From: Lolium rigidum
Taxonomy: Eukaryota; Streptophyta; Magnoliopsida; Poales; Poaceae
Reading direction: 5' to 3'
DNA: 64,000 nucleotides
Assembly: GCF_022539505.1 (NCBI RefSeq)
Contig: NC_061512.1
Span: forward strand, 146,737,962 to 146,801,961
The notes beneath the pieces are model-generated. The model was not told where the DNA came from. It did not search any database and saw only the letters and a list, made by a program, of their open reading frames with translations. The position numbers were made by a program, and so were the translations under genes. This document shows positions 47,364-57,356 of this stretch, piece after piece (position 1 is the first letter of the stretch; the number at the start of each line of letters is the position of its first letter).

Positions 47364-49067
47364 TATCTTTAATGTTCATGGCGAAGGTTGAAACTGCTTC
47401 GTTCATTGTTATATGGTTGGAAACAGAAAATGCTTCATGTGGTAATTGGTATAATGTCTTGAATAATTTGATACTTGGCAATTGTTGTGCGCATATAGAT
47501 CATGTTTAAGCTCTTGCATCATGTACTTTGCACCTATTAATGAATAACTACATAGAGCTTGTTAAAATTTGGTTTGCATGATTGGTCTCTCTAGAGTCTA
47601 GATATTTTCTGGTTAAGGTGTTTGAACAACAAGGAGACAGTGTAGAGTCTTATAATGCTTGCAATATGTTCTTATGTAAGTCTTGTTGTACCATTTTATA
47701 CTTGAGTTTGCTTCAAACAACCTTGCTAGCCTAGCCTTGTATTGAGAGAAATTCTTCTCGTGCATCCAAATCCTTGAGCCAAAAACCATGCCATTTGTGT
47801 CCACCCACCTACCTACTACATGGTATTTCTCTGCCATTCCAAAGTACATTACTTGAGTGCTACCTTTAAAATTATATTCTTTGCCTTTGCAATATATAGC
47901 TCATGGGAAAATAGCCTTAAAAACTATTGTGGTGAAGAATATGTACTTATGTATCTTATTTCTTAATAAGTTGCTTGTTGAGCGGTAACCATGTTTCTGA
48001 GGACGCCATCAACTTTTACACCTTTGTTGAATATCATGTGAGTTGCTATGCATGTTCGTCTTGTCTGAAGTAAGGGTGATTGTCATGATCAAATGGTTTG
48101 AGTATGCATATTGTTAGAGAAGAACATTGGGCCGCTAACTAAGGCCATGAATCATGGTGGAAGTTTCAGTTTGGACAATCAATCCTCAATCTCTTATGAG
48201 AATATTATCTGTTGTTGAATGCTTATGCATTAAAGAGGAGTCCATTATCTGTTGTCTATGTTGTCCCGGTATGGATGTCTAAGTTGAGAATAATCAAAAA
48301 GCGAGAAATCCAATGCGAACTTTCTCCTTAGACCTTTGTACAGGCAGCATAGAGGTACCCCTTTGTGACACTTGGTTGAAACATATGTTATGCAATGATA
48401 ATCCATATTAATCCAAGATAATTAGGACAAGGTGCGAGCACTATTGGTAATCTATGCATGAGGCTTGCAACTTATAAGATGTCTTATACATAACACATAT
48501 GATTTATTACTACCGTTGACAAAATTGTTTCTATGTTTTCAAAATGAAAAGCTCTAGCACAAAAATAGTAATCCATGCTTCCTCTCGCGAAGGGCTTATC
48601 TTCTACTTTATTGTTGAGTCAGTTTACCTACTTCTTTCTATCTTAGAAGCAAACACTTGTGTGAACTGCGTGCATTGATTCTTACATGTTCACCTATTGC
48701 ACTTGTTATATTACTTTGTGTTGACAATTATCCATGAGATAAACATGTTGAAGTTGAAAGCAACTTCTGAAACTTATATCTTCCTTTGTGTTGCTTCAAA
48801 GCTTTCTACTAAGAATCTATTGCTTTATGAGTTTACTCTTATGCAAGTCTTATTGATGCTTGTCTTGAAAGTACTATTCATGAAAAGTCTTTGCTATATG
48901 ATTCAATTGTTTACTCATTGTCTTTACCATTGCTTCGAATCGCTGCATTCATCTCATATGCTTTACAATAGTATTGATCAAGATTATGATAGCATGTCAC
49001 TTCAGTAAATTATCCTTGTTATCGTTTACCTACTCGAGGGCGAGTAGGAACTAAGCTTGGGGATGCT
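47364..49067 (+). mobile_element. Element A internal non-coding region, right of the MULE
   Basis: It begins with the duplicated TATCTTTAA and continues the region interrupted at 42112. It holds a 103-codon frame at 48697-49008 without recognisable motif. It ends in the stem-loop and purine-rich AAGCTTGGGGATGCT before the 3' LTR. Confidence 0.7.
49029..49048 (+). other. Stem-loop before the 3' LTR of element A
   Basis: CCTACTCG-AGGG-CGAGTAGG is a perfect 8-bp stem with a 4-base purine loop, 19 bases before the LTR. A near twin occurs on the minus strand at 31689-31708. Confidence 0.7.
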
Positions 49068-50669
49068 TGATACGTCCCAAACGTATCTATAATTTCTTAT
49101 GTTCCATGCTACTTTATTGATGATACTCACATGTTTTATACACACTTTATGTCATTATTATGCATTTTCCGGCACTAACCTATTGACGAGATGTCGAAGA
49201 GCTAGTTGCTGTTTTCTGCTGTTTTTGGTTTCAAAAATCCTACAAAGGAAATATTCTCGGAATTGGACGAAATCAACGCCCAGGGTCTTATTTTTCCACG
49301 AAGCTTCCAGAAGACCGAAGGGATTACGAAGTGGGGCGACGAGGCGCCACCACCATAGGGCCGCGCGACCAGAGGGGGGCCCGCGCCGCCCTATGGTGTG
49401 GGACCCTCGCCAGCCCTCTGACTCTGCCCTTCTGCCTACTTATAGCCTTCGTCGCGAAAACCCCAGTACCGAGAGCCACGATATGGAAAACCTTCCAGAG
49501 ACGCCGCCGCCGCCAATCCCATCTCGGGGGATTCAGGAGATCGCCTCCGGCACCCTGCCGGAGAGGGGAATCATCTCCCGGAGGACTCTTCATCACCATG
49601 ATCGCCTCCGGATTGATGTGTGAGTAGTTCACCCCTGGACTATGGGTCCATAGCAGTAGCTAGATGGTTGTCTTCTCCTCATTGTGCTATCATGTTAGAT
49701 CTTGTGAGCTGCCTATCATGATCAAGATCATCTATTTGTAATGCTACATGTTGTGTTTGTTGGGATCCGATGAATATGGAATACTATGTCAAGTTGATTA
49801 TCAATCTATCATATATGTTGTTTATGTTCTTGCATGCTCTCCGTTGCTAGTAGAGGCTCGGCCAAGTTGATACTTGTAACTCCAAGAGGGAGTATTTATG
49901 CTCGATAGTGGGTTCATGCCTCCATTGAATCCGGGACGATGACAGAAAGTTCTAAGGTTGTGGATGTGCTTGTTGCCACTAGGGATAAAACATCAATGCT
50001 TTGTCTAAGGATATTTGTGTTGATTACATTACGCACCATACTTAATGCAATTGTCTGTTGTTTGCAACTTAATACTGGAAGGGGTTCGGATGATAACCTA
50101 AAGGTGGACTTTTTAGGCATAGATGCCTGCTGGATAGCGGTCTATGTACTTTGTCGTAATGCCCTGATTAAATCTCATAGTACTCATCGTGATATATGTA
50201 TGTGCATTGTTATGCCTTCTTTATTTGTCAATTGCCCAACTGCAATTTGTTCACCCAACATGCTATTTATCTTATGGGAGAGACACCACTAGTGAACTGT
50301 GGACCCCGGTCCATTCTTTACATCTGAAATACAATCTATCGCAATACTTGTTCTTTACTCGTTCTTCGCAAACAAACATCATCTTCCACACTATACATCT
50401 AATTCTTTGTTTACGAGCAAGCCGGGGAGATTGACAACCTCATCAGTTACGTTGGGGCAAAGTACTTTGATTGTGTTGTGCAGGTTCCACGTTGGCGCCG
50501 GAATCCCTGGTGTTGCGCCGCACTACACTCCGCCACCAACAACCTTCACGTGTTCCTTGACTCCTACTGGTTCGATAACCTTGGTTTCTTACTGAGGGAA
50601 AACTTGTCGCTGTACGCATCACACCTTCCTCTTGGGGTTCCCAACGGACATGTGTCTTACACGCCATCA
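49068..50669 (+). repeat. 3' LTR of element A
   Basis: Begins TGATACGTCCCAAACG and ends CGCCATCA, where the sequence returns to Tat gag after GGCGT. It matches the 5' LTR throughout. Confidence 0.9.
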
Positions 50670-53600
50670 GGCGTGTTCTTTACGCCGGGAACTTTCCGAT
50701 CGTCCCTCAGGATGAGTGCTGGATTCCGGCTAGGACCGACCCCGTCAAACTCTCCATCATCCCAATCGGCGGCATTCACATCTTCATCGGCGAAACCGTA
50801 GATCTTGATGGAAACGCCCTGGTAAGTAACGCCGACGCGACCGCCGCTGAGCAGGACGCAGTCGCGAAGATCCGATCTGAGATGCTGGAGCTTCCTAAGG
50901 AAGATTCCACCTTAGATCTGGAAAAATCAAAACCACCCAATTCGCCCCTGAGCAGGAAACAACGGTGGAAGACCAATGCAGATCCGCCTGGGTCTCCCAG
51001 GTGTTAGAGAAACAAAGGTGTCACTTCGTGCACTTCCTCGCACATACCGCTGGAACCGCTCCTCCTCCGGAAGACACATGACCCATGCAGGTTGATGAAG
51101 CCGGAACCGACGACTCCCCGGAATAGCATGAGGCTGCCAGAGACAGCTGCGCACCGGATCAGCAAAGGGAGGCCGGAGACGTAGAAGAATCAATCCTGGG
51201 AAACCTCAGTCCATCATCCGACTATGCTTCATCCATGAACACGGAGGAATTTGACGAAGCTTTGAAGGAGCTAGAAGGCGACAAGGAAGCTGAGGCGGAT
51301 TCCGCCCCACCTAAGCAGGTCCTACGACCATAACTGGTTTAGGCGAAGACGCTGACGAAGAAGCTCCGGCTGCAGCAGTTCTCCCGATAGCATCCAATTC
51401 GGATCCTCCGCCATCGCGACCTCGTCGCCGCGCTGCGTCGATATACGGAGAAGAGAACTTTTCTGGGGACAAGGATTACCTGACCCCGGAAGAACTCGTG
51501 GAGCAAGCAGGCATAGGAGCCCTATTTCACACAGAAGTCCTGAACAAGACTATAACTCCGGAGGAAGCCGCAGATCCAGTAGCTCTAGAAGCAACAAGAA
51601 GGGAGATGCTGGCTACCGCCAAGAAAATCTCCACCACTGCAGCCGCGATGTTGGAGGAAAGGCAAGAAGCTCAAGAAGTCATGGATAACTTTCTCAAAGG
51701 AGAACGTGAAGCCGTTGACTCCTTACAGAAGGCCAAAAAGCTCCGAGAACATTGGGAGGCCAAAATAAAGGAAGCTGATAAGATCCGGCGGGAAGCCATT
51801 GGCCCCCGCAAGATCACCTTCGCAACTCCCTCTAATCTACAGCCGCTCACAACTCCGAAGGAGAACATGCAGAAGGCTGCGGAACTTCTCAACAAGAAGA
51901 ATGAGGAAATCGACATCAATCACCTCCGCACGCTCGTCGCTTCAGCGGTGCAGCAACAGAGCAAGGCAGACACTTCACGCAAGTTGGAATCTAACCCAGA
52001 GTTATGCGCTTCCACTGCGCAAAAGGACGCCTCCAGAAGCAAACACCGCGACGATTAATCGCGCACCGAATCTTCCGAGCGCAGGAGGAAAACCAGAGAC
52101 ACCCAAATCCGATCCCTGTGCCATCAAAGACACCTCCGTCATATCCAAAGAAGGGAAAGGACGTGAAATACACTGGTAGGGACAAGTACCGGAATCCGTC
52201 ACCTCCGCCCAACGGATACCCGCGTCCTCCACCTCCTCGGCGTCGTAGTCTAGCCAGAAACTCCAGACCCCATGGGCCTGGTGGAATAAACATCCTAGAC
52301 AACGTGGTCCCTCAAAGGAACAGGAAAGCGCACGCCGGAACCCCGTCGGAGCCGACACGAGGAGCGCGACCCGGAGCCTCGCAGAAGCCGGAACGACGAA
52401 GGCAGCCAGCACCCTGGTGAAGGCAGCCACCGAAGCCGGAGTCAGCATCGTGAAGGGCGAGGAGAATCAGAAGGCGGAAGCAAGAGGTCACATCGGCCCC
52501 GTCGTAGATCTCCCTCCCCACCACCTAGCGGTGGAGGCGGAGGTGGAGGCGGAGGCGGTGGCCGGAGATCTTGCTCACGCTCAAAATCTCCCCGCAATGG
52601 ATCGCGTGACGCGCGGGAACGTCTCAACGAATACCGATCTGACTACATTGGCCCAAAGTGCTTTGGCAGGATGATTCGAGAGGAACCAAAGCCAAGGATG
52701 AACCTCAAGCTACCCGGAAACCTGAAGAATTATGATGGCACCGAAAGGCCGGATACCTGGATCGAGGATTACTACAATGCAGTAACCTTCGTCGGAGGAA
52801 CCCCTAATATCGCATGTCGCATGCTTCAGTTGTACCTTGTAGGTCCAGCCCGGATCTGGCTCAGCGACCTCGAGAAAAACTCCATATTTTGCTGGTTCGA
52901 CCTGAAGAACGCCTTCGAGAAGCACTTCAGGGACACCTACAAGAGGCCTGCCATGAAGAGCGACCTACAGACCTGTATCCAGAAGAAGGGGGAAACATCA
53001 AGGAGCTTCCTCACCCGCTGGTTAGCAACCAGGAATGAGTGTGAGAACGTTGATAATCGCACATGTATGCACGCCTTTATAGGTGGATTGAAGAGAGGAG
53101 GATTGCTGCGGCACAAGCTCACTTGCTTGGTCAAGGCAAACAAACTGACTTTGGATGACATGATCACCATCGCCAGCGATCACACTGCCACCGATGACGA
53201 CGCAGGTGGAGATCTCGCATCTACAGCAATTCCCCTGCATCAGCAGAAGAAGAACCATGATAACGGTAACAGCAGTGGCACCAAGCGGAAAAATCCCACC
53301 GATGACCAAAGAAGTGGCGGATCCGACATGGTCGCCATGGCTTTCTAGCGCGGAGGTCAAGGAGGTGGAAGAAGCCGCGGTCGCGGAGGCGGAGCTGGCA
53401 GGGGCCAGCAGCGTAGTGACGAGGTCACCACTGCCGGAACCCGCGCTCCCCAAACTTATGAGGAGTACAGGGACATGCCCTACCTGGCCCATCTGGATCC
53501 GGCTACGGGAAAGTCCACGCACACCAACCGCAACTGCAAGTGGGTCAATGATCTCAAATCTGACCCGGAAGCAGGATACAAGCGAGCCCGCAAGCACCGC

Positions 53601-53770
53601 CCACGCGGCAAAGGGGGCAAGGGCAAAAACAAGGACAAGGAGGAAGACAGTTCCGAGGCGGTGGATGAGGATGATGCTTCGCCGGATCCCAAGGGAGGAT
53701 CCGCAGCTAAACCCAACCCCTTCGACAAAAAGAGCGTGGGCGCGTACCACACCTTCCTCGGAACCCGGCT

Positions 53771-55680
53771 GTGCCGCTGTATGTCAGGTGGTTGGAAACT
53801 CCGTGTACGTTTGATAGGCAGGATCACCCTACTGTCATTCCGAAAGAGTGCTATGCCTTGGTTGTAAGTCCCTGCATTGACGGCTATGATTTCTCCAAGT
53901 GCCTCATGGACGGCGGAGCCAGCTTGAACATCATGTACCTGGAGACTCTGGAGCGGATGAACCTTACCAAGGAACAGCTCCAACACAACACTACCGAATT
54001 TCATGGTGTAGTTCCGGGTAAAAAGGCAAACTCCCTTGGCAGCATCAGACTTCCCGTGGCCTTCGGCGATATCAATAATTTTCGCGAAGAGATGATCACG
54101 TTTGAGGTCGTTCCCTTCAAGAGTTCCTACCACGTCATCTTCGGCAGGCCCACCTACCACAAATTTCACGCGAGAGCGTGCTACATCTACAACAAGCTCA
54201 AGATTCCGGGTCCCAAGGGTATGATTACCGTATCCGGAGACTACAAGAAGGCTCACGAGTGCGAGTTAGGCGAATCCGCCTTCGCAGAGTCTGTGATATC
54301 TGGAGAGGAGCTGCAAGGCTACAGAGCCGCGGTGGATCCGCAAGAGATGCACACCACCAAGAAGCAGATCTCCGAACAGACAAACTCGTTCAAGGCCGCG
54401 ATAGAGACCAAGAAAATCGACCTAAGGAAGGCGATAAATCTAAACAGTTCTCAGTCGGAGCCAACATGGACCCCAAATAGGAAGACGCGCTCGTGGAGTT
54501 CCTCCGCGCTAACATGGATATCTTCGCATGGCAACCTTCTGACATGCCCGGAGTACCAAGGGAACTCGCCGAGCACTACCTCAACATAAATCCGGGGGCT
54601 AAACCGGTGAAGCAAGATATGCGATGCTTTGGAGATAAGAAGCGCCGCGCCATAGGAATGAAATTAGCAAAGTTACTAGAGGCAGGTTTTGTAGTAGAAG
54701 TTATCCATACTGACTGGGTCGCAAATCCCGTCCTTGTACCCAAAAAGAATTCTGAAATACTAAGAATGTGCATCGATTACTCCGGCTTGAATAAGCATTG
54801 TCCGAAGGATCCGTTCCCCTTGCCGCGCATTGACCAAGTCATTGATTCGACGGCAGGGGCGGAACTTCTGTGTTTTCTTGATGCATATTCCGGGTATCAC
54901 CAGATCCGGATGAAGTAGTCCGACCAAAAGGCGACCTCGTTCATCACCCCGTTCGGCACTTACTGCTATGTCACCATGCCTTTTGGTTTGAAAAATGCAG
55001 GTGCCACCTACCAACGTACGATGCAGCGGTGCCCAAAGGACCAATTCGGCCGGAACGTACACGCTTACGTCGACGACATCGCGGTCATGACCCGGAAAGG
55101 ATCCGACTTGATCAGCGACCTCGCAGAAACCTTTGAGAACCTCCGACGGTACAAGCTGATGTTGAATCCGCTGAAGTGCGTCTTTGGCGTTCCAGCCGAA
55201 AAACTCCTTGGCTTCATCGTCTCTCACAGAGGAATTGAAGTTAACCCGGAAAAAATCAAGGCAATCCTGTGCATCAAAAGGCCAACTTGTCTCAAAGATG
55301 TGCAATGACTAACTGGTTGTGTTACAGCAATCAGTAGGTTTGTTAGCCGCCTTGGCGAGAAGGCGCTACCTTTGTACAAGTTGCTGAAGAAAACAGACAA
55401 ATTCGTCTGGGACGACGCAACAGATGCAGCACTTTAGGGGTTGAAGGAAATACTCACCTCCCCACCTATTCTAGCAGCTCCAGAAGAGTCAGAGCCTATG
55501 CTCCTTTACCTGGCAGCTACAAACAAAGTCATCAGCCTCGTCATCGTGGTGGAGCGAAAGGAAGAAGGTCACGAGTATGGAGTCCAAAGTGCAGTCTATT
55601 ACATTAGCGAGGTACTGGCGGAATCCAAACAAAGATATCCTCACTTTCAAAAGCTTTTCGGCTCGGATTGCGGCCATTAG
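53771..55680 (+). pseudogene. pol: Protease, reverse transcriptase and RNase H of the Tat element
   Basis: The aspartic protease active site is seen as CLMDGGASLNIMY (near 53905), with the flap region downstream. A frame change near 54452 leads to RT. RT shows WVANPVLVPKKN, RMCIDYSGLNKHCPKDPFPL, CFLDAYSGYHQIRMK, MPFGLKNAGATYQRTMQ and the catalytic YVDDIAVM (about 55066). RNase H begins after a linker, and only its first part remains (SKQRYPHFQK near 55630). In-frame stops lie at 54478 (TAG), 54916 (TAG), 55306 (TGA), 55435 (TAG) and 55678 (TAG). The rest of RNase H and the first half of the integrase zinc finger are missing at a scrambled junction (55600-55755). These enzymes normally copy element RNA to DNA in the cytoplasmic particle; this copy cannot. 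Confidence 0.9.
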
Positions 55681-55755
55681 CGAGGTACTGCAGGGGATTG
55701 CGGGCATCATGCCGCCCCAAGGTCCCTCGTTGCAAAAGCTTTTCGGCTCGGATTT
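55600..55755 (+). other. Scrambled deletion junction with locally copied filler DNA
   Basis: Between RNase H and integrase, CATTAGCGAGGTACTG (55602-55617) recurs at 55675-55690. The 22-base segment at 55648-55669 (AAAGCTTTTCGGCTCGG core) recurs at 55733-55754. GGATTGCGG also appears at about 55665 and 55695. The intervening RNase H and zinc-finger coding sequence is gone. Copies of adjacent sequence at a deletion are typical of template switching during break repair. Confidence 0.75.
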
Positions 55756-56793
55756 TACTGGCTCACAGCTAAAGAAGATGCTAACAAGCTGGTAAAAACT
55801 TGCCGAGGTTGCCAGTACTATGCTACTCAACCAAACGCTCCAGCCCAAGAGCTGAAGACCATCCCTATCACCTGGCCGTTTGCGGTCTGGGGGCTAGACA
55901 TGGTTGGAAAGTTAAAGAAGTCATCTCCTGGCGGTTTTGAGTACATCCTGGTCGCTGTTGACAAGTTCAGTAAGTGGATCGAGGCAAAGGCAGTGAGAAA
56001 AGCCGACGGTGCTACGACACTAAAATTTGTTTGCAGCCTCGTGACGAGATTCGGCATCCCACACAGCATAATCATAGACAATGGCACGAACTTTGCACAA
56101 GGAGAATTGAAGGATTACTGCTATGACGTAGGGATCCGGCTTGACCTCGCATCTGTGGCTCATCCACAATCCAATGGTCAGGTCGAAAGAGCCAACGGCC
56201 TCATACTATCCGGAATTAAACCACGCCTTGAAGAACCACTGCGACGCGCAGCTGGAGCTTGGGATGATCAGCTGGACTCTGTTCTGTGGAGTTTACAAAC
56301 TACCCCTAACAGGTCAACCGGATTTACTCCGTTCTTCCTGGTATACGGATCCGAAGCCGTGCTCCCCTCCGACATCATCCACGATTCACCGCGAGTCTCC
56401 GCCTACAATGAAGAAACTGCTGACGAGGCCAGACAGCTATCTGTGGACTTGATCGAAGAAGCTCGGAATCTAGCTGACCAACGTTCCACCATCTACCAGC
56501 AGAAACTCCGACGCTATCACAACCGTCGAGTTCGGAATCGCTCGTTCATGGCCGGAGATTTGGTCCTCCGCCTTCGCCAGGTGAAAGATCATAAGTTGCA
56601 ATCTCCATGGGAAGGACCTTTTATCATTAGCAAAGTGCTTCATAACGGATCGTACTACCTTGTCGATTTCCGGGAGCTAAAGGATAGACCTGCTAATTGG
56701 TACCGGAAACGCAAGCGAGAGGATCCGGATGACATATACGATGAAACAGAACGTCCCTGGAACATTGCACAACTACGTCCTTTCCACACTTAG
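55750..56793 (+). pseudogene. int: Integrase of the Tat element, N-terminally truncated
   Basis: The open frame, in the same phase as RT, runs to a TAG at 56791. The CC half of the HHCC zinc finger is present (CRGCQYY) and the HH half is deleted. The catalytic core shows LDMVGKLKKSSPGG (first Asp), IIDNGTNFAQGELKDYCYD (second Asp) and AHPQSNGQVERANGLILSGI (Glu), with the usual spacing. The C-terminal part carries RRYHNRRVRNRSFMAGDLVL and ends PWNIAQLRPFHT, typical of plant gypsy integrases. It is the best-preserved part of pol but cannot be made from this copy because of upstream stops. There is no chromodomain, as expected for Tat. Confidence 0.9.
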
Positions 56794-57356
56794 CAATTTT
56801 TTCGAGTTACATACTCTGTAATAGTTATACATGATCAATGAAATAAAGCATCTGGTTCACTCTTTGAGTCTTTTACCTCCTTTACTTGCTCATTTTTAGA
56901 TCGTGTATACTTTCCGACTAAAACCGCAGAGCTGGATGTTTCCGCCTAGGCGTGTATGAAAGTTGTGATTTTCAAAATCGTCCTTTAGGACGTAAGCTTA
57001 AGTTTTTTGGTGGAAATGCTTTCTGTTGCGAACTCATGGATTCCTGGTAGCGACTTCCGGCACCTCGGCTGGGGGCTTGTTTCCGCGGTTATTGACGGAT
57101 TGCCATTGGGCTTCGTTCCTGGCTAAAGGTCTTCCGGCTCGCGGAAGGTCAAGTGAGCAAGCCGGAAAACATGAAAACCAGCACTTGCTTTCAACAAACG
57201 AAACATGCACATAATTATAACGGATAGCAGGATAAGTTTTTTCCGCCCATGCATAAGTGTTTCATCCCTAGCTACTTAAGAATTTAAGTTATATTACAAA
57301 CCCTCGATGGGGCCAAAATGATGCATTGTTTTCTTCCCCGCAGGAATAAGTTTTTT
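56794..57356. other. Spacer between integrase and antisense gene
   Basis: Non-coding, about 560 bases, between the convergent ends of gag-pol and the antisense gene. It holds AATAAA-like signals (GAAATAAAG near 56838), as expected where two transcripts converge. Confidence 0.5.

Larger units (their letters stand above)
38622..50669 (+). mobile_element. Element A: complete non-autonomous Athila-type LTR retrotransposon with nested MULE
   Basis: It has two LTRs of 1.60 kb in direct orientation, a tRNA-Asp primer site, one short ORF, a long non-coding internal region, a stem-loop/purine tract and a 5-bp duplication. Without the MULE and its duplicate target the element is about 6.8 kb. No gag, protease, RT or integrase motif is present, so mobility would depend on a related autonomous Athila. 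It is inserted inside the Tat gag codon series. Confidence 0.9.
38586..53870 (+). pseudogene. gag: gag of the Tat element, split by element A and decayed
   Basis: The ATG at 38586 opens exactly 12 codons before element A. Allowing for the duplicated target, the frame resumes in phase at 50675, so element A landed inside gag. Downstream, frames are broken near 50990, 51330, 52040 and 52325. Visible regions: a coiled-coil-like segment (51330-52058); an Arg/Ser-rich stretch followed by a poly-Gly run (about 52340-52570); the gag core at 52671-53345 with MNLKLPGNLKNYDGTERPDT, WIEDYYNAVTF and FIGGLKRGGLLRHKLTCLVK; and a His/Cys segment HTNRNCKWVND near 53530. An in-frame TAG at 53346 interrupts what would otherwise continue to about 53760. 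The protein would form the element's particle. Most stops look like CAG/CGA to TAG/TGA changes. Confidence 0.8.

Noticed and set aside
48697..49008. 103-codon ORF in element A near the 3' LTR
   Set aside because: Leu/Tyr/Cys-rich from AT-rich DNA, no motif, start not linked to any leader; probably chance.
53022..54256. Long minus-strand ORFs of 242 and 258 codons opposite gag and protease
   Set aside because: Antisense shadows of a conserved coding strand; no motif. The true antisense gene is 57357-60917.
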